Of a DNA stretch of 48,669 bases, positions 16,385-25,537 are shown one piece after another; the first letter of the stretch is position 1; every line of letters begins with the position of its first letter. Position numbers and translations under genes: made by a program. The DNA is from Nocardioides sp. (lineage in GTDB: Bacteria; Actinomycetota; Actinomycetes; Propionibacteriales; Nocardioidaceae): contig NZ_JAURVJ010000137.1 in NCBI RefSeq assembly GCF_030655615.1, positions 1-48,669 of the forward strand. Reading direction: 5' to 3'. A model generated the notes under the pieces. It saw only the letters and a list, made by a program, of their open reading frames with translations. It did not search any database and was not told the origin of the DNA.

Positions 16385-17766
16385 CGCGAGGTTCCCTTCG
16401 GGAGCGCGCGGCCCGAGCGGACCGTCAGCAGGGTCAGGCCGGCGGCGCCGACCAGGAGCAGGCCGCCGAGCCACCACGTCCACGAGGGCCCGGACCCGGC
16501 GGTGCCGGCCTCGCTGGTCTCGGCGGCGAGGGCGTAGACGGTGGGCGGCACGACGGGCTGGGGTACGGCGACCGCTGCGGCGACCGGTGCTGCGGAGGGC
16601 ACGGCGCCCGGCTGGGGCGGGATCGACGGGCCGGGCAGCTGGGTCACGGCCGGCAGCGTGGGGGCGACCGGGGCGGCGGGGACCGTCGGCGTCGGCGGGG
16701 TCGGGCCGACGGTGGTGGTGGGGGAGGCGGACGGGTCGGTCGGGTCGGTCTCGTCGTCGGTGGGCTCGCTCGTGGGGTCGGTCGGGTCGGGGACCGCGCG
16801 GTCGGCGTCGAAGGTGATGGTGACCGGGGTGGGCACCTTGTGGGAGTCGGCCGAGCCGCCGGAGGAGTACCAGAACGCCGAGGACCCGACGCGGTCCATG
16901 TAGGCGAGGAAGGTCGCGGGGAAGGCGCCCCACGAGCTGCCCTCGCGGACCTGGCCCTCGCCGCCGCGGACGCCGAGGTAGGCCGGCTGGGCCGAGAAGC
17001 CGTCGTCGCCGCTGAGGTCGACGGCGGGCAGGTCGGCGACCACGACGCGCTGGGCGGGCACGGCCGACCACTTGTCGGGGTCGTCGCGGTCGGCGGCGTA
17101 GCCGGCCAGGGTGGCGCTGAGCCGGCCGACGCCGTCGGCGACGACGAGCGAGGGGTTGGTGACGGTGAAGAACGTGAAGCCGGAGTAGTAGACGACCGAG
17201 AACGTGCCGGTCCAGCTGATCGTCGCGGTGCCGGCAGCGGCGTCGACGGTGCCGGTGCCACCGGTGAGGACGACCCGGTGGCCGGAGAACGGGCCGGTCG
17301 TCGAGGTCAGCGGGGTGCCGTCGGCGGCGGTCGAGAGGCCGGCGAAGCTCGCGCCCGCCCAGGTGCCGTCGGCGCGCCGCTTCTGGAGCTCGACCTCGCC
17401 GGCCCTAGCCCGCCAGGCCTTGGTGGTGGTGCCGCGCCACACGCCCGGGGTCACGATGTTCTGTCCGCCCTTGCCGGGGTCGGGCACCGCGCCGGCGGAC
17501 AGGAAGTTGTAGGTACCGGGCGCGAACGCCTTGTTGTTGCTCTCGTTGTTGAGGCCCCAGGCGAGCACCGCGTCGTCGAGGGCGACCGGCCCGGTGGGCT
17601 CGGTGGGCTCGGTCGTCGTGGTCTGGGTGGGGGAGGTCGGGGACGTGGTGGGGTCGGGCGTCGGGGTCTCGTCGGCGGAGGCACCGCCGGCGAGCGCCAG
17701 GCCGGCCAGGAGGAGGACGACCAGCGACACCGCCGCCGCGACGAGGCCGTGCGCGCGGGCGCTCAT
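16318..17766 (-). CDS. Membrane-anchored HtaA-domain haem-binding protein
   Basis: 482 aa. Signal peptide (residues 1-31), Thr/Pro-rich linker, one HtaA domain from AVLAWGLNNESNN to about residue 320, a long Pro/Ser/Thr/Val spacer, and a C-terminal transmembrane helix (WWLGGLLLVGAAGLTLLTV). HtaA proteins bind haem at the cell surface and pass it to HmuT. After the helix the frame continues for 34 Ser/Pro-rich residues that overlap the signal-peptide region of the next HtaA gene; a natural end just after TVRSGR would be expected, so the tail may be artefactual. The ATG overlaps the preceding gene's TGA (ATGA). Confidence 0.85.
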   Translation of the reverse strand: MSARAHGLVAAAVSLVVLLLAGLALAGGASADETPTPDPTTSPTSPTQTTTTEPTEPTGPVALDDAVLAWGLNNESNNKAFAPGTYNFLSAGAVPDPGKGGQNIVTPGVWRGTTTKAWRARAGEVELQKRRADGTWAGASFAGLSTAADGTPLTSTTGPFSGHRVVLTGGTGTVDAAAGTATISWTGTFSVVYYSGFTFFTVTNPSLVVADGVGRLSATLAGYAADRDDPDKWSAVPAQRVVVADLPAVDLSGDDGFSAQPAYLGVRGGEGQVREGSSWGAFPATFLAYMDRVGSSAFWYSSGGSADSHKVPTPVTITFDADRAVPDPTDPTSEPTDDETDPTDPSASPTTTVGPTPPTPTVPAAPVAPTLPAVTQLPGPSIPPQPGAVPSAAPVAAAVAVPQPVVPPTVYALAAETSEAGTAGSGPSWTWWLGGLLLVGAAGLTLLTVRSGRALPKGTSRSAASSPPRSPPCSSLPPPPSS

Positions 17767-18953
17767 GCCGGGCTCGTCTGGCCGGTCGGGCCGGCTGGGC
17801 CGGACTGGCCTACGGTACGCCGACCGCGCAGCCGGACGACCGCGAAGGCGACCAGGGCCAGCAGGAAGGCCAGGGCGGCGACGCCGAGGAAGACCAGTCC
17901 GCCCTGGTCGTCGCCGTTGCCGTCTCCGTCTCCGTCGCCGGGCGTCGAGGTCGATGCCTGCGCCGGTGCGTCGCCGGCGGCGACCGGGAACAGCTCGGAA
18001 GCCTCGGTGCCGGAGGCGGCGCCGGTGACGCGCAGCTCGTGGGTGCCGACGCCGAGGTCGGCCGGCAGCTGGAGCACGCCGGCGACCTCGCCGGAGGTGC
18101 CGGCGAGCATCGGGCCGAGCGCGGCGACGCCGTCGTCGAGGGTGGCGACGACCTGCTCGCCGGGCGTGAAGCCCTGGGCGGAGAAGGACATCGCTCGGCC
18201 GCTGACGGCGGTGGGCCGGTCGACGGTCACGGCCGGGGTGCCGACCGCGACCTGGGGGGCGCCCGTGGTGGGAGACCCGGCCGCGGGCGCCGTCGAGGCG
18301 GTGGAGCCGGGGGTCTCGCTGGCGGTCGCGGTGGGCGCTGCGGTCGTCGGCGTCGTGGTGGGCGCGGTGGCCGGCGCGGCGTCGTACACGCTGGCGAACC
18401 GGACGGGGGTGAAGGTCTCGTTGCGGGCGTTCTTGACGCCGTGGGCGCCGATGGTGATGACCCCGCAGGTGACCGTGCGGCAGTCGACCTCGGCGACCTC
18501 GCCGTCGCGGTCGACGCTCTGGAAGACAGGACCGGGGACGGTCATGTCGACGGTGAAGCCGCCCGACGGCGACAGGACGGCCGCCGCCTCGCCCGCGGTG
18601 GAGCCGCCGGGGAAGGCGACGAAGCGCAGGTAGCCCTTGCTGTCCTCGGTGCTCTCGGCGTCGGGGATGTACTGGTAGTCGCGGCCGGTCAGGCCGCCGC
18701 GCGAGGGCCGCCAGGCGCCGCCCCCGGGGTCCTTGACCCAGCCGAAGAGGACGTAGACGCCGCCGAAGCCGCCGCGGACGACCTGGAAGCCGTCGCCCTC
18801 GATGGTCAGCTTGGTCTGGTAGGTCAGGTCGGCCTGGTCGCCGCCGCGGTCGTTGGTGACGTCGACCCTCGAGTCGGCCAGGGCGGGAGCGCCGCCGAGG
18901 ACCACCAGCAGGGCCGTGATCGCGGTGGTCAGGACGAGGACGGTGCGCCTCAT
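17763..18953 (-). CDS. Exported, C-terminally anchored protein of haem uptake operon
   Basis: 396 aa. Signal peptide ending APALA (about residue 26); beta-rich domain (27-190) with a Cys pair and ITIGAHGVKNARNETFTPV, similar in pattern to neocarzinostatin-like Ig folds; Thr/Ala/Pro linker; a second beta domain (about 225-325, FSAQGFTPGEQVVATLDDG); Gly/Asp linker; C-terminal transmembrane helix (VFLGVAALAFLLALVAFAVV) and an Arg-rich tail. It overlaps hmuV upstream and the HtaA gene downstream by ATGA, so it is an integral part of the haem operon. A role in haem binding or relay is inferred from position only. Confidence 0.75.
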   Translation of the reverse strand: MRRTVLVLTTAITALLVVLGGAPALADSRVDVTNDRGGDQADLTYQTKLTIEGDGFQVVRGGFGGVYVLFGWVKDPGGGAWRPSRGGLTGRDYQYIPDAESTEDSKGYLRFVAFPGGSTAGEAAAVLSPSGGFTVDMTVPGPVFQSVDRDGEVAEVDCRTVTCGVITIGAHGVKNARNETFTPVRFASVYDAAPATAPTTTPTTAAPTATASETPGSTASTAPAAGSPTTGAPQVAVGTPAVTVDRPTAVSGRAMSFSAQGFTPGEQVVATLDDGVAALGPMLAGTSGEVAGVLQLPADLGVGTHELRVTGAASGTEASELFPVAAGDAPAQASTSTPGDGDGDGNGDDQGGLVFLGVAALAFLLALVAFAVVRLRGRRTVGQSGPAGPTGQTSPA

Positions 18954-19738
18954 GGCTGCTCCTTCGCCGTGCGCCGGTCGGGCAGCACGAGCAGGTCGCC
19001 GGTGACCGGGTGGGGGAGCACCTCGATCGGGTAGTCGTAGACCTCGCTCAGCAGCGGCCCGCGCAGCACCTCGGCCGGCGGGCCCTCGGCGGCCACCCGG
19101 CCCTGCGCGAGCAGCACCACCCGGTCGGACCAGGCAGCGGCGAGGCTGAGGTCGTGGAGGACGACCACGACGGCCGCGCCCTCGTCGGCCTGGGCGCGGG
19201 CCCGGGCCAGCACGGCCTCCTGGTGCCCGAGGTCGAGCGCCGCGGTGGGCTCGTCGAGCATCAGGACGCCGGTGCGCTGGGCGAGGATGCGGGCGAACGA
19301 CGTCCGCCCCTTTTCACCGCCGGAGAGCGCGCCGAACGAGCGCTCGCCGAGGTGGCTGATGTCGGCGGTGGCCATGGCCTCGGCCACCACGTCGTCGTCG
19401 AGGTCCTCCTCGGAGCGGCCGCGCCAGGGCGCCCGCCCCATGCGGACGACGTGCTCGACGGGGAACGGGAACGCGACGCTGTGCTCTTGTGTGAGCACTG
19501 CTCTCTCGCGGGCGAGGTCGCGGAGGCGCCACTCCTCGAGCGACCGGCCGAGCACCTCGACCTTGCCCTCGGTGGCGTCGACGTCGCCCGCGAGCACGCC
19601 GAGCAGCGTGGACTTGCCGGCGCCGTTGGGGCCGACGAGCGCGAGGACCTCGCCGTGGCGCACGTCGAGGTCGACACCGTCGAGCACGATGGTGGGGCCG
19701 TAGCGGACCACGACGCCGCGGGCGACGAGGGCGCTCAC
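18950..19738 (-). CDS. hmuV: Haem ABC transporter ATPase
   Basis: 262 aa. Walker A GPNGAGKST, signature FGALSGGEKGR, Walker B GVLMLDEPTAALD and the switch His in VLHDLSLAA. FecE/BtuD-type ATPase that powers haem import through HmuU. The GTG start overlaps the permease stop (GTGA). The signature has LSGGE-KGR rather than the usual Q/R residues, a small variation. Confidence 0.9.
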   Translation of the reverse strand: MSALVARGVVVRYGPTIVLDGVDLDVRHGEVLALVGPNGAGKSTLLGVLAGDVDATEGKVEVLGRSLEEWRLRDLARERAVLTQEHSVAFPFPVEHVVRMGRAPWRGRSEEDLDDDVVAEAMATADISHLGERSFGALSGGEKGRTSFARILAQRTGVLMLDEPTAALDLGHQEAVLARARAQADEGAAVVVVLHDLSLAAAWSDRVVLLAQGRVAAEGPPAEVLRGPLLSEVYDYPIEVLPHPVTGDLLVLPDRRTAKEQP

Positions 19739-20832
19739 GACCAGCCTCCGGCCGTGCGACGGGTACGACGCAGCATCCAGAAGAAGAACGGTCCGCCGAC
19801 GAGCGACGTCAGCATGCCGATGGGCAGGTCGGCGCCGGCGACGAAGCTGCGGGCGGTGGTGTCGGCGATGACGAGGACGAGCGCACCGGCCAGCATGGAC
19901 GCCGGCAGCACGATCCGGTGGCCGGGCCCGGTGACCATCCGCACCAGGTGGGGCACGACGAGGCCGACGAACGCCACGATCCCGCAGAAGCTGACGGCGG
20001 CCGCGGTGAGCAGCGCGACGACGACGATGAGCCCGACGCGGAGGCGCTCGACGTCGACGCCGAGGTGGCGGGCCGGGCGCTCGCCGAGGGCCAGCAGGTC
20101 GAGCCGGCGGGCGCACGCGAGCGCGACGAGGCAGCCGACGATCGCGAAGGGCGCGACGACGGCGACGTACTGCCAGCGGCTGCCGTTGAGGCTGCCGAGC
20201 TGCCAGAAGACGATCTGCTCGCGGGCCTGGGTGTCGCCGACGAACAGCAGGAAGGCCAGGGCGGCACCGGCGACCGCGTTGACCGCGATGCCGGTGAGCA
20301 CGAGCGTGACGACCTCGGTGCGGCCGTCGGCGCGGGCCAGCGCATAGACCGCGAGGGTGGTGACGAGACCCCCGACGAAGGCGCAGACGGCGATGGTCCA
20401 CTGCCCGGCGAAGGTCCAGGAGAACGCGATCGACGCCGCGGCGGCGACGGCGGCCCCGCCGGAGACCCCGACGACGCTCGGCTCGGCCAGCGGGTTGCCG
20501 AAGACGCCCTGCATGAGGGCCCCGGCGACGCCGAGGGCGGCACCGACGACGATCGCCATCGTCACGCGCGGGAACCGCACCGACCACAGGGTGTCGTCGC
20601 CCCGCGGGTGGGTGGGCATGGGGCCGAGGTCGAGGCCGATCCGGTGCAGCACCGACCCGACGACCTGGTCGAACGGGATCACGAGCTGCCCCGAGCCCGC
20701 CGCGACGAGCGAGGCGAGCAGCAGGCCGACCGAGAGCGCGACGACGAAGACGGCCGAGCGGGTCGGGCGCCTCCGGCTCGGGGTCGGTACGCCGGCCGGC
20801 GCCCTGGTCGGCACGGGTGCGGTCTGCGTCAC
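19735..20832 (-). CDS. hmuU: Haem ABC transporter permease (FecCD family)
   Basis: 365 aa with about ten hydrophobic helices. Family motifs: RFPRVTMAIVVGAALGVAGA, LMQGVFGNPLAEPSVVGVSG, the loop GERPARHLGVDVERL, and CGIVAFVGLVVPHLVRM near the C-terminus. GTG at 20832 chosen because it lies five bases after the hmuT stop; the N-terminal Pro/Arg-rich tail is cytosolic. Confidence 0.9.
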   Translation of the reverse strand: MTQTAPVPTRAPAGVPTPSRRRPTRSAVFVVALSVGLLLASLVAAGSGQLVIPFDQVVGSVLHRIGLDLGPMPTHPRGDDTLWSVRFPRVTMAIVVGAALGVAGALMQGVFGNPLAEPSVVGVSGGAAVAAAASIAFSWTFAGQWTIAVCAFVGGLVTTLAVYALARADGRTEVVTLVLTGIAVNAVAGAALAFLLFVGDTQAREQIVFWQLGSLNGSRWQYVAVVAPFAIVGCLVALACARRLDLLALGERPARHLGVDVERLRVGLIVVVALLTAAAVSFCGIVAFVGLVVPHLVRMVTGPGHRIVLPASMLAGALVLVIADTTARSFVAGADLPIGMLTSLVGGPFFFWMLRRTRRTAGGWS

Positions 20833-20837
20833 GGCGG

Positions 20838-21947
20838 TCAGAGCGCGTCGGGCGCGTAGAGGGCGACGGCGACGGCGTTGAGGACGTCGGAGGTGCGCGG
20901 GCCAAAGCTGAGCACGACGTCGTCGTCCATCGCGACGATCCGCTCGTGCTCGCCGGCCGGGGTGTTGGCCAGCGCCGGGAACCGCTCGAGCAGGCCGTCG
21001 ACGCCGCCGACGGACTCGAGTCCCTTGCTCATCATCAGCAGAACGTCGGGGGCGGCCTCGATGAGGGCCTCGTCGGTGACGGGCTTCATGCCGTTCCAGC
21101 CGATCTCGGCCGCGACGTCGTAGCCCCCGGACGCCTCGATCAGGGCGTCGGCACCCGAGCCCTCGCCGAACATGTAGTAGACCCCGGCCTGGCCTCGCAC
21201 GTAGAGGAAGACGGTGCGCAGCTTGCCGGTCACGTCCTGGGGCGCGACCTCGGCGATCGCGGCCGCGGTGTCGGCGGCCTGCTTCTCGATGCGGGCGCCG
21301 AGCTCCTCGCCCGCCGCCGTCATGCCGAGCGCGTCCGCGACCTCCTGGGTCAGCGACGCGAGGTTGTCGATGCCTCGCTCGGAGTCGGTGAAGACCACGG
21401 GGATGCCCGCGTCGCGCAGCTGCAGCAGCACGTCGTAGGGGCCGAGCGAGGTGTCGGTGATGACCACGGTGGGGTCGAGGTCGAGGATCGCCTCGGCATT
21501 GAGCTCGTGGCCGTTCTCGGTGACCAGCGGGCGGTCCGCGATCTCGGGGAACGACGCCGACAGGTCGCGCCCGATGACGTTGTCGCCCAGGCCGAGGTCG
21601 AACACGGTGTGGGCCAGGGTGCCGTAGATGTCGAGGGCCAGGATGCGGCTGACGTCCTCGACGACGACCTCGGTGCCCTGGGCGTCGGTCACCGTCGCGG
21701 GCAGCTGCGGCTGGGGGTCGGCCTCGACCGGGACGATCTCGGGGTCGGGCAGGTTGAGGTCGACCACGCCGTCCCACGAGCGCGGGTCGTCGAGCGGTGT
21801 GACGTCGGACAGCGTGGGGACCTGCGTCTCGGGCCGGTCAGCGCTGTCGCCGTCGCCGTCACCGGAGTCGAGCACCGGGCCGCAGCCGGCGAGGAGCAGC
21901 ACGGTGAGCGAGGTGCCCAAGGTGGCACGCAGGGTGAGGCGGGTCAT
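20838..21947 (-). CDS. hmuT: Haem-binding lipoprotein of ABC transporter
   Basis: 369 aa. Lipoprotein signal peptide with lipobox LLAGC (Cys22), then an acidic linker and a class III periplasmic-binding fold (VEDVSRILALDIYGTLAHTV; GLGDNVIGRDLSASFPEIAD; LDLDPTVVITDTSLGP). Accepts haem, probably from the HtaA proteins, and delivers it to HmuUV. First gene of the six-gene operon; the ATG follows AGGAT. An iron box lies over the promoter. Confidence 0.9.
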   Translation of the reverse strand: MTRLTLRATLGTSLTVLLLAGCGPVLDSGDGDGDSADRPETQVPTLSDVTPLDDPRSWDGVVDLNLPDPEIVPVEADPQPQLPATVTDAQGTEVVVEDVSRILALDIYGTLAHTVFDLGLGDNVIGRDLSASFPEIADRPLVTENGHELNAEAILDLDPTVVITDTSLGPYDVLLQLRDAGIPVVFTDSERGIDNLASLTQEVADALGMTAAGEELGARIEKQAADTAAAIAEVAPQDVTGKLRTVFLYVRGQAGVYYMFGEGSGADALIEASGGYDVAAEIGWNGMKPVTDEALIEAAPDVLLMMSKGLESVGGVDGLLERFPALANTPAGEHERIVAMDDDVVLSFGPRTSDVLNAVAVALYAPDAL

Positions 21948-22001
21948 CAGTGTCGATCCTGTGTGTGGGCGAGCGCCGAGAGGAAGGCAGCATAACCTGA
22001 T

Positions 22002-22020
22002 TAAGGTATGCCTAACCTCA
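22002..22020. promoter_or_regulatory. DtxR/IdeR iron box at hmuT promoter
   Basis: TAAGGTATGCCTAACCTCA matches the 19-bp iron-box consensus at about 15 positions. On the minus strand it overlaps the -35 region, and TATGCT downstream serves as -10. Iron-bound IdeR would repress the haem uptake operon. Confidence 0.75.
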
Positions 22021-22075
22021 CCGCCTCCGTCCCGGGGTGACCTCCCCCTGGCCCCGGGACACGCCCCGGACCGCG

Positions 22076-22735
22076 TCAGGGGCCCGGTGCGGTGAGCATC
22101 CCGACGACCATCGCCACCAGGTTGGCCGCGAACGGCTCGAGGTCGAGCTGGCGCCGGGCCGTGGGCTGCTCGCCGGCGCGCCCGCGGTCGGCGATGGCGC
22201 GCAGGATGAACGCGGTCACGAGCGAGAGCCGCTCGGCCCGCAGGTCGTCCGGCATCGAGGGCACGCGGCGCTCCAGCAGCGCGTAGGCGTCGTAGCCGCC
22301 CATCCGCTCCAGCGCGCTCACGACCTCGGGGTCCATCGCGGCCGGGTCCTCCTCGACCAGCTGCGCCAGGATCATCAGGTAGGCGCGACCCTGCCCACCC
22401 AGCTCCGCGAGCTCGACCGCCGGTCGGACGAGGGCCTCGACGGCGGAGGCGAGGTCGGTGTCGGGCCGGCCGTGGGCCACGGCGAGGAGCTCGTGCTCGC
22501 GGCCCGCGAGCAGCTCGACGTGCTGCTCGAGGACGGCGACGAGCATGCCCGTGCGCGACCCGAAGTGGTAGTGGACGGCACCGCGGTTGCGCTGGCCGGC
22601 CTGGCGGGTGATCTCGAGCAGCGACGCCGTGTGGACGCCGTGCTCGGCGAACCCGAGGGTGGCGGCGACGACCAGCCGTCGACGGGTCTCGTCGGCTGGG
22701 CTCGACCCCGGGACGACGCTGTCCGGTCCGGCCAC
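22076..22735 (-). CDS. TetR-family transcriptional regulator
   Basis: 219 aa. Helix-turn-helix TASLLEITRQAGQRNRGAVH then YHFGSRTGMLVAVLEQH; the ligand domain is helical with no recognisable family. GTG start ten bases after the stop of the purine nucleoside phosphorylase gene, so it is probably cotranscribed with it. It faces the hmuT promoter region from the far side. Confidence 0.85.
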   Translation of the reverse strand: MAGPDSVVPGSSPADETRRRLVVAATLGFAEHGVHTASLLEITRQAGQRNRGAVHYHFGSRTGMLVAVLEQHVELLAGREHELLAVAHGRPDTDLASAVEALVRPAVELAELGGQGRAYLMILAQLVEEDPAAMDPEVVSALERMGGYDAYALLERRVPSMPDDLRAERLSLVTAFILRAIADRGRAGEQPTARRQLDLEPFAANLVAMVVGMLTAPGP

Positions 22736-22745
22736 GGCGTACGCC

Positions 22746-23567
22746 TCAGATTCCGGGTACGACGCGACCCAGCAGGTCGCCCATCCGGCTCGCGGCGGCG
22801 CGTCCGGCCTCCAGCACCTCGGCGTGGTCGAGCGGCTCGCCGCTGATGCCGGCCGCCAGGTTGGTGACCAGGCTGATGCCGAGCACCTCCAGGCCCGCCT
22901 CGCGGGCGGCGATGGCCTCGAGCGTGGTGCTCATGCCGACGAGGTGGCCGCCGATGGCGCGGACCATCCCGATCTCGGCCGGCGTCTCGTAGTGGGGCCC
23001 GGGGAACTGGACGTAGACGCCCTCGTCGAGGCTCGGGTCGACCTCGCGGCACAGCGCCCGCAGCCGGGGCGAGTAGAGGTCGGTGAGGTCGACGAAGTGG
23101 GCACCCTCGATGGGGGAGCGGCCGGTCAGGTTGATGTGGTCGCTGATCAGCACCGGCGTGCCGGGGCTCCAGGTCTCCTTGAGGCCGCCGCAGCCGTTGG
23201 TGAGCACGATCGCGCGGCACCCGGCGGCGGCAGCGGTGCGTACGCCGTGCACGACGGCCGCGACGCCCTTGCCCTCGTAGTAGTGGGTGCGGCTCAGGAA
23301 GACGAGCAGCTGCTTGTCGCCGGCCTTGATGCTGCGGATCTTGCCGGAGTGGCCGACGACCGCCGCGGCGGAGAAGCCGGGCAGGTCGGTGGTGTCGATC
23401 TCGGCGGTCGCCTCGCCCAGCGCGTCGACGGCCGGCAGCCAGCCGCTGCCGAGGACCAGCGCGACGTCGTGGCGCTCGACCCCGGTCAGCTCGGCCAGGC
23501 GCGCGGCCGCGGCGGTGGCGGCCTCCTGGGGGGAGTCGGGGGATCCGGCAGCAGGGGAGTCGCTCAC
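22746..23567 (-). CDS. Purine nucleoside phosphorylase (trimeric type)
   Basis: 273 aa. Phosphorolysis of inosine/guanosine and deoxy forms to base and (deoxy)ribose 1-phosphate. Motifs of the trimeric family: VLGSGWLP, SRTHYYEG, LTNGCGGLK, FPGPHYETPAE, GMSTTLEAIAA and the late VTNLAAG. The usual GMSTVPE is GMSTTLE here. GTG start with TAGAGT eight bases upstream. With deoC and a phosphosugar mutase in the same window it fits deoxynucleoside salvage. Known as deoD in mycobacteria and punA elsewhere, so I give no symbol. Confidence 0.92.
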   Translation of the reverse strand: MSDSPAAGSPDSPQEAATAAAARLAELTGVERHDVALVLGSGWLPAVDALGEATAEIDTTDLPGFSAAAVVGHSGKIRSIKAGDKQLLVFLSRTHYYEGKGVAAVVHGVRTAAAAGCRAIVLTNGCGGLKETWSPGTPVLISDHINLTGRSPIEGAHFVDLTDLYSPRLRALCREVDPSLDEGVYVQFPGPHYETPAEIGMVRAIGGHLVGMSTTLEAIAAREAGLEVLGISLVTNLAAGISGEPLDHAEVLEAGRAAASRMGDLLGRVVPGI

Positions 23568-23575
23568 AAGGCGAG

Positions 23576-23581
23576 ACTCTA
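23576..23581 (-). promoter_or_regulatory. Leaderless -10 box of purine nucleoside phosphorylase
   Basis: TAGAGT on minus, eight bases before the GTG at 23567. Confidence 0.4.
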
Positions 23582-23662
23582 GGACCTCCCGGCCCCGGGT
23601 CCGAGCCCGCCACGGACCGGGCGTCGACGTTTGGTGGAGGGCCCACGGGTAACGCTGGACGC

Positions 23663-25321
23663 GTGGATCCCGAGAAGTACTACCTCGACCTGACCTCGGG
23701 CGACCCCGGCCGGATCGCCCAGCTGGTGGCCGACGCCGCCGCCTCGAGCCGCTCGGTCGACGCCGACGCCCGCGCGATCGTCGACGCGGCCTCCAAGCCG
23801 CTGCAGGTCTGGTGGGGCGGCCTGGCCCGCAAGATGTTCGAGACCCAGGGCCTCGAGGCCTACCTGTCGGCCGCGATGGCGTCGTTCCGGCTGCACCGGG
23901 GGAGCGTGGCGCTCGACGTCGTCGCCGACGGCTACCGGACGACGTGCACCTCGGCCGACGAGGCCATCCAGGTCTGGCGCGACCGCCCGAAGGACCTGCC
24001 GCCGTTCAGCGAGACGCTCTACCGGCTGACCGTGGTCGGTCGGCTGCGGGTCATCGAGGGGCTCTACAGCGTGGTGCTGTCGCGGGCGGTGCGGGCGCTG
24101 CGCAAGGTCGACGACGAGATCGACGAGTGGGTCGGGCGTGGCGCCGTCCTCGACTACGTCTTCTACCTCGACCAGGACGCGCTGCCCGGGGCCCGCATCC
24201 CCGACTCCGGGATCAACGGGATCCCCGGCGGCTGGACCCAGCAGGGCCTCGCCTACGACCCCGCGACCGGGCAGTACCTCGTCACGTCCTACGACCCGCG
24301 CGAGGGCGAGACCGACGGCAGCCGGCTCAGCATCATGGGCGCCGACGGCACCCCGCTGCACACCGTCGACCTGGGTGGCGCGCCCGGCTCGAGCGCACCC
24401 GGCGCCGACCACCAGCCCAACCACTCCGGCGGGGTCGCCGTGCAGGGCGACCGCGTGCTCGTGACCTCGACCGAGGACGCCGGCAGCTTCGTCTACGTCT
24501 ACCGCCGCAGCGACCTCGAGGCGGCCGGCGAGGGCGGGCACGTGGAGGCGATCGACAAGATCAGGGCGCCCGCGTCGTCGTACGCCACGGTCGGGCCGAA
24601 CGGCGAGCTCTACCTGGGCAAGACCGACGGTGCGCTCTACCAGGTCGAGCTCAAGGACGGGGAGTACCAGGCGACCCAGTCGTGGCACGCCCCCGACAAC
24701 GCCAACGGCGTCGTGGTCCAGGAGGGCGGCGTGTTCACCTTCGCCGTGCAGTCCGGCCGCGACGAGCGCGGCCAGCTGGTCACGGTCGACTCCGGCGACG
24801 ACGGCGGCATCAGCCAGAGCGACCTCGACGGCGCCCGCACCCACGACGTCGGCAACATGGTCCAGAACCTCGCGATCGTCGACGGCCGGATCGTCAGCAT
24901 CAGCGAGGCCGGTGCGTCGCAGTACTCGCCCTCCTCCACCGAGGCCGCGAAGGACTGGAAGCTCTGGGGCCAGACCCACCTCGGCGAGCTGGTCAACGGC
25001 GGCGCCGGCTACGACGTCGATCCGCGCACCATGCGCGAGGCCGCCCACGACCTCGACACCGCCTCCCACGGCATCGACGACGACCTCGGCCGCATCCGCG
25101 CCCTCGACCTCCCCTCCCGCGTCCTCGGCGACGTGGGCGGCGCCGACGCCTTGGCCGCCGCCGCCACGGCGTACTTCGACCGGGTGGCGCGCCGGTTGAA
25201 GCGCTCCTCCGACTCGGTCGGCGTCTCCGTCACGGGGTTGCTCGCCGCCGAGAAGCTCTACCGGTTGAGTGACGAGGACGCGGCTCACGACGCCTCGCGG
25301 ATCGTGGACAAGATGGTGTGA
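23663..25321 (+). CDS. WXG-like / repeat-domain / EspC-like fusion protein
   Basis: 552 aa with three parts. Residues 1-165 are helical with a W50-W51-G52-G53 turn, like a WXG100 domain with an extension. Residues about 170-440 are beta-rich with repeated strand patterns (GLAYDPATGQYLVTSYD; LYLGKTDGALYQVEL; VQNLAIVDGRIVSISEAG), suggesting a propeller or similar repeat fold. Residues about 450-552 are helical (YDVDPRTMREAAHDLDTAS; LGDVGGADALAAAATAYF), resembling EspC-type ESX proteins. No signal peptide. GTG start; the weak box TAACGC lies seven bases upstream. Probably a type VII substrate or surface sensor; no close homologue recognised. Confidence 0.7.
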   Translation: MDPEKYYLDLTSGDPGRIAQLVADAAASSRSVDADARAIVDAASKPLQVWWGGLARKMFETQGLEAYLSAAMASFRLHRGSVALDVVADGYRTTCTSADEAIQVWRDRPKDLPPFSETLYRLTVVGRLRVIEGLYSVVLSRAVRALRKVDDEIDEWVGRGAVLDYVFYLDQDALPGARIPDSGINGIPGGWTQQGLAYDPATGQYLVTSYDPREGETDGSRLSIMGADGTPLHTVDLGGAPGSSAPGADHQPNHSGGVAVQGDRVLVTSTEDAGSFVYVYRRSDLEAAGEGGHVEAIDKIRAPASSYATVGPNGELYLGKTDGALYQVELKDGEYQATQSWHAPDNANGVVVQEGGVFTFAVQSGRDERGQLVTVDSGDDGGISQSDLDGARTHDVGNMVQNLAIVDGRIVSISEAGASQYSPSSTEAAKDWKLWGQTHLGELVNGGAGYDVDPRTMREAAHDLDTASHGIDDDLGRIRALDLPSRVLGDVGGADALAAAATAYFDRVARRLKRSSDSVGVSVTGLLAAEKLYRLSDEDAAHDASRIVDKMV

Positions 25322-25342
25322 TTTTTGGGGTGGGCGGGGTCG

Positions 25343-25426
25343 GCAGGAATACCCGGTGCACCGGGTATGCCTGCACTTCGGGGCCAATGCAACCCCCACG
25401 AACATCAGGGGCAAGCCCCGATGTTC
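25343..25426. repeat. Palindromic mosaic element, copy 1
   Basis: A 32-base palindrome (25343-25374, one mismatch; core ACCCGGTGCACCGGGT) followed by TGCAACCCCC and a second hairpin at 25400-25426 (GAACATC/GATGTTC ends, GGGGC/GCCCC inner stem). It lies in the 216-bp gap before the AbiEi-like gene and is mirrored by copy 2 on the gene's other side. Confidence 0.75.
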
Positions 25427-25537
25427 AGATGTGCCTTTCAGACCGATGGTTCGACCGCGCACCTCATCCAGGCGGCCATCCACAGGCGGTCAGAGGCCCG
25501 GTTTGTCCCCAGGGCGAGCCGGGGCAACCACGCCGCC

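Noticed and set aside
25325..25537. Upstream start for the AbiEi-like gene
   Set aside because: Would translate the palindromic element; the protein aligns from the ATG at 25538.
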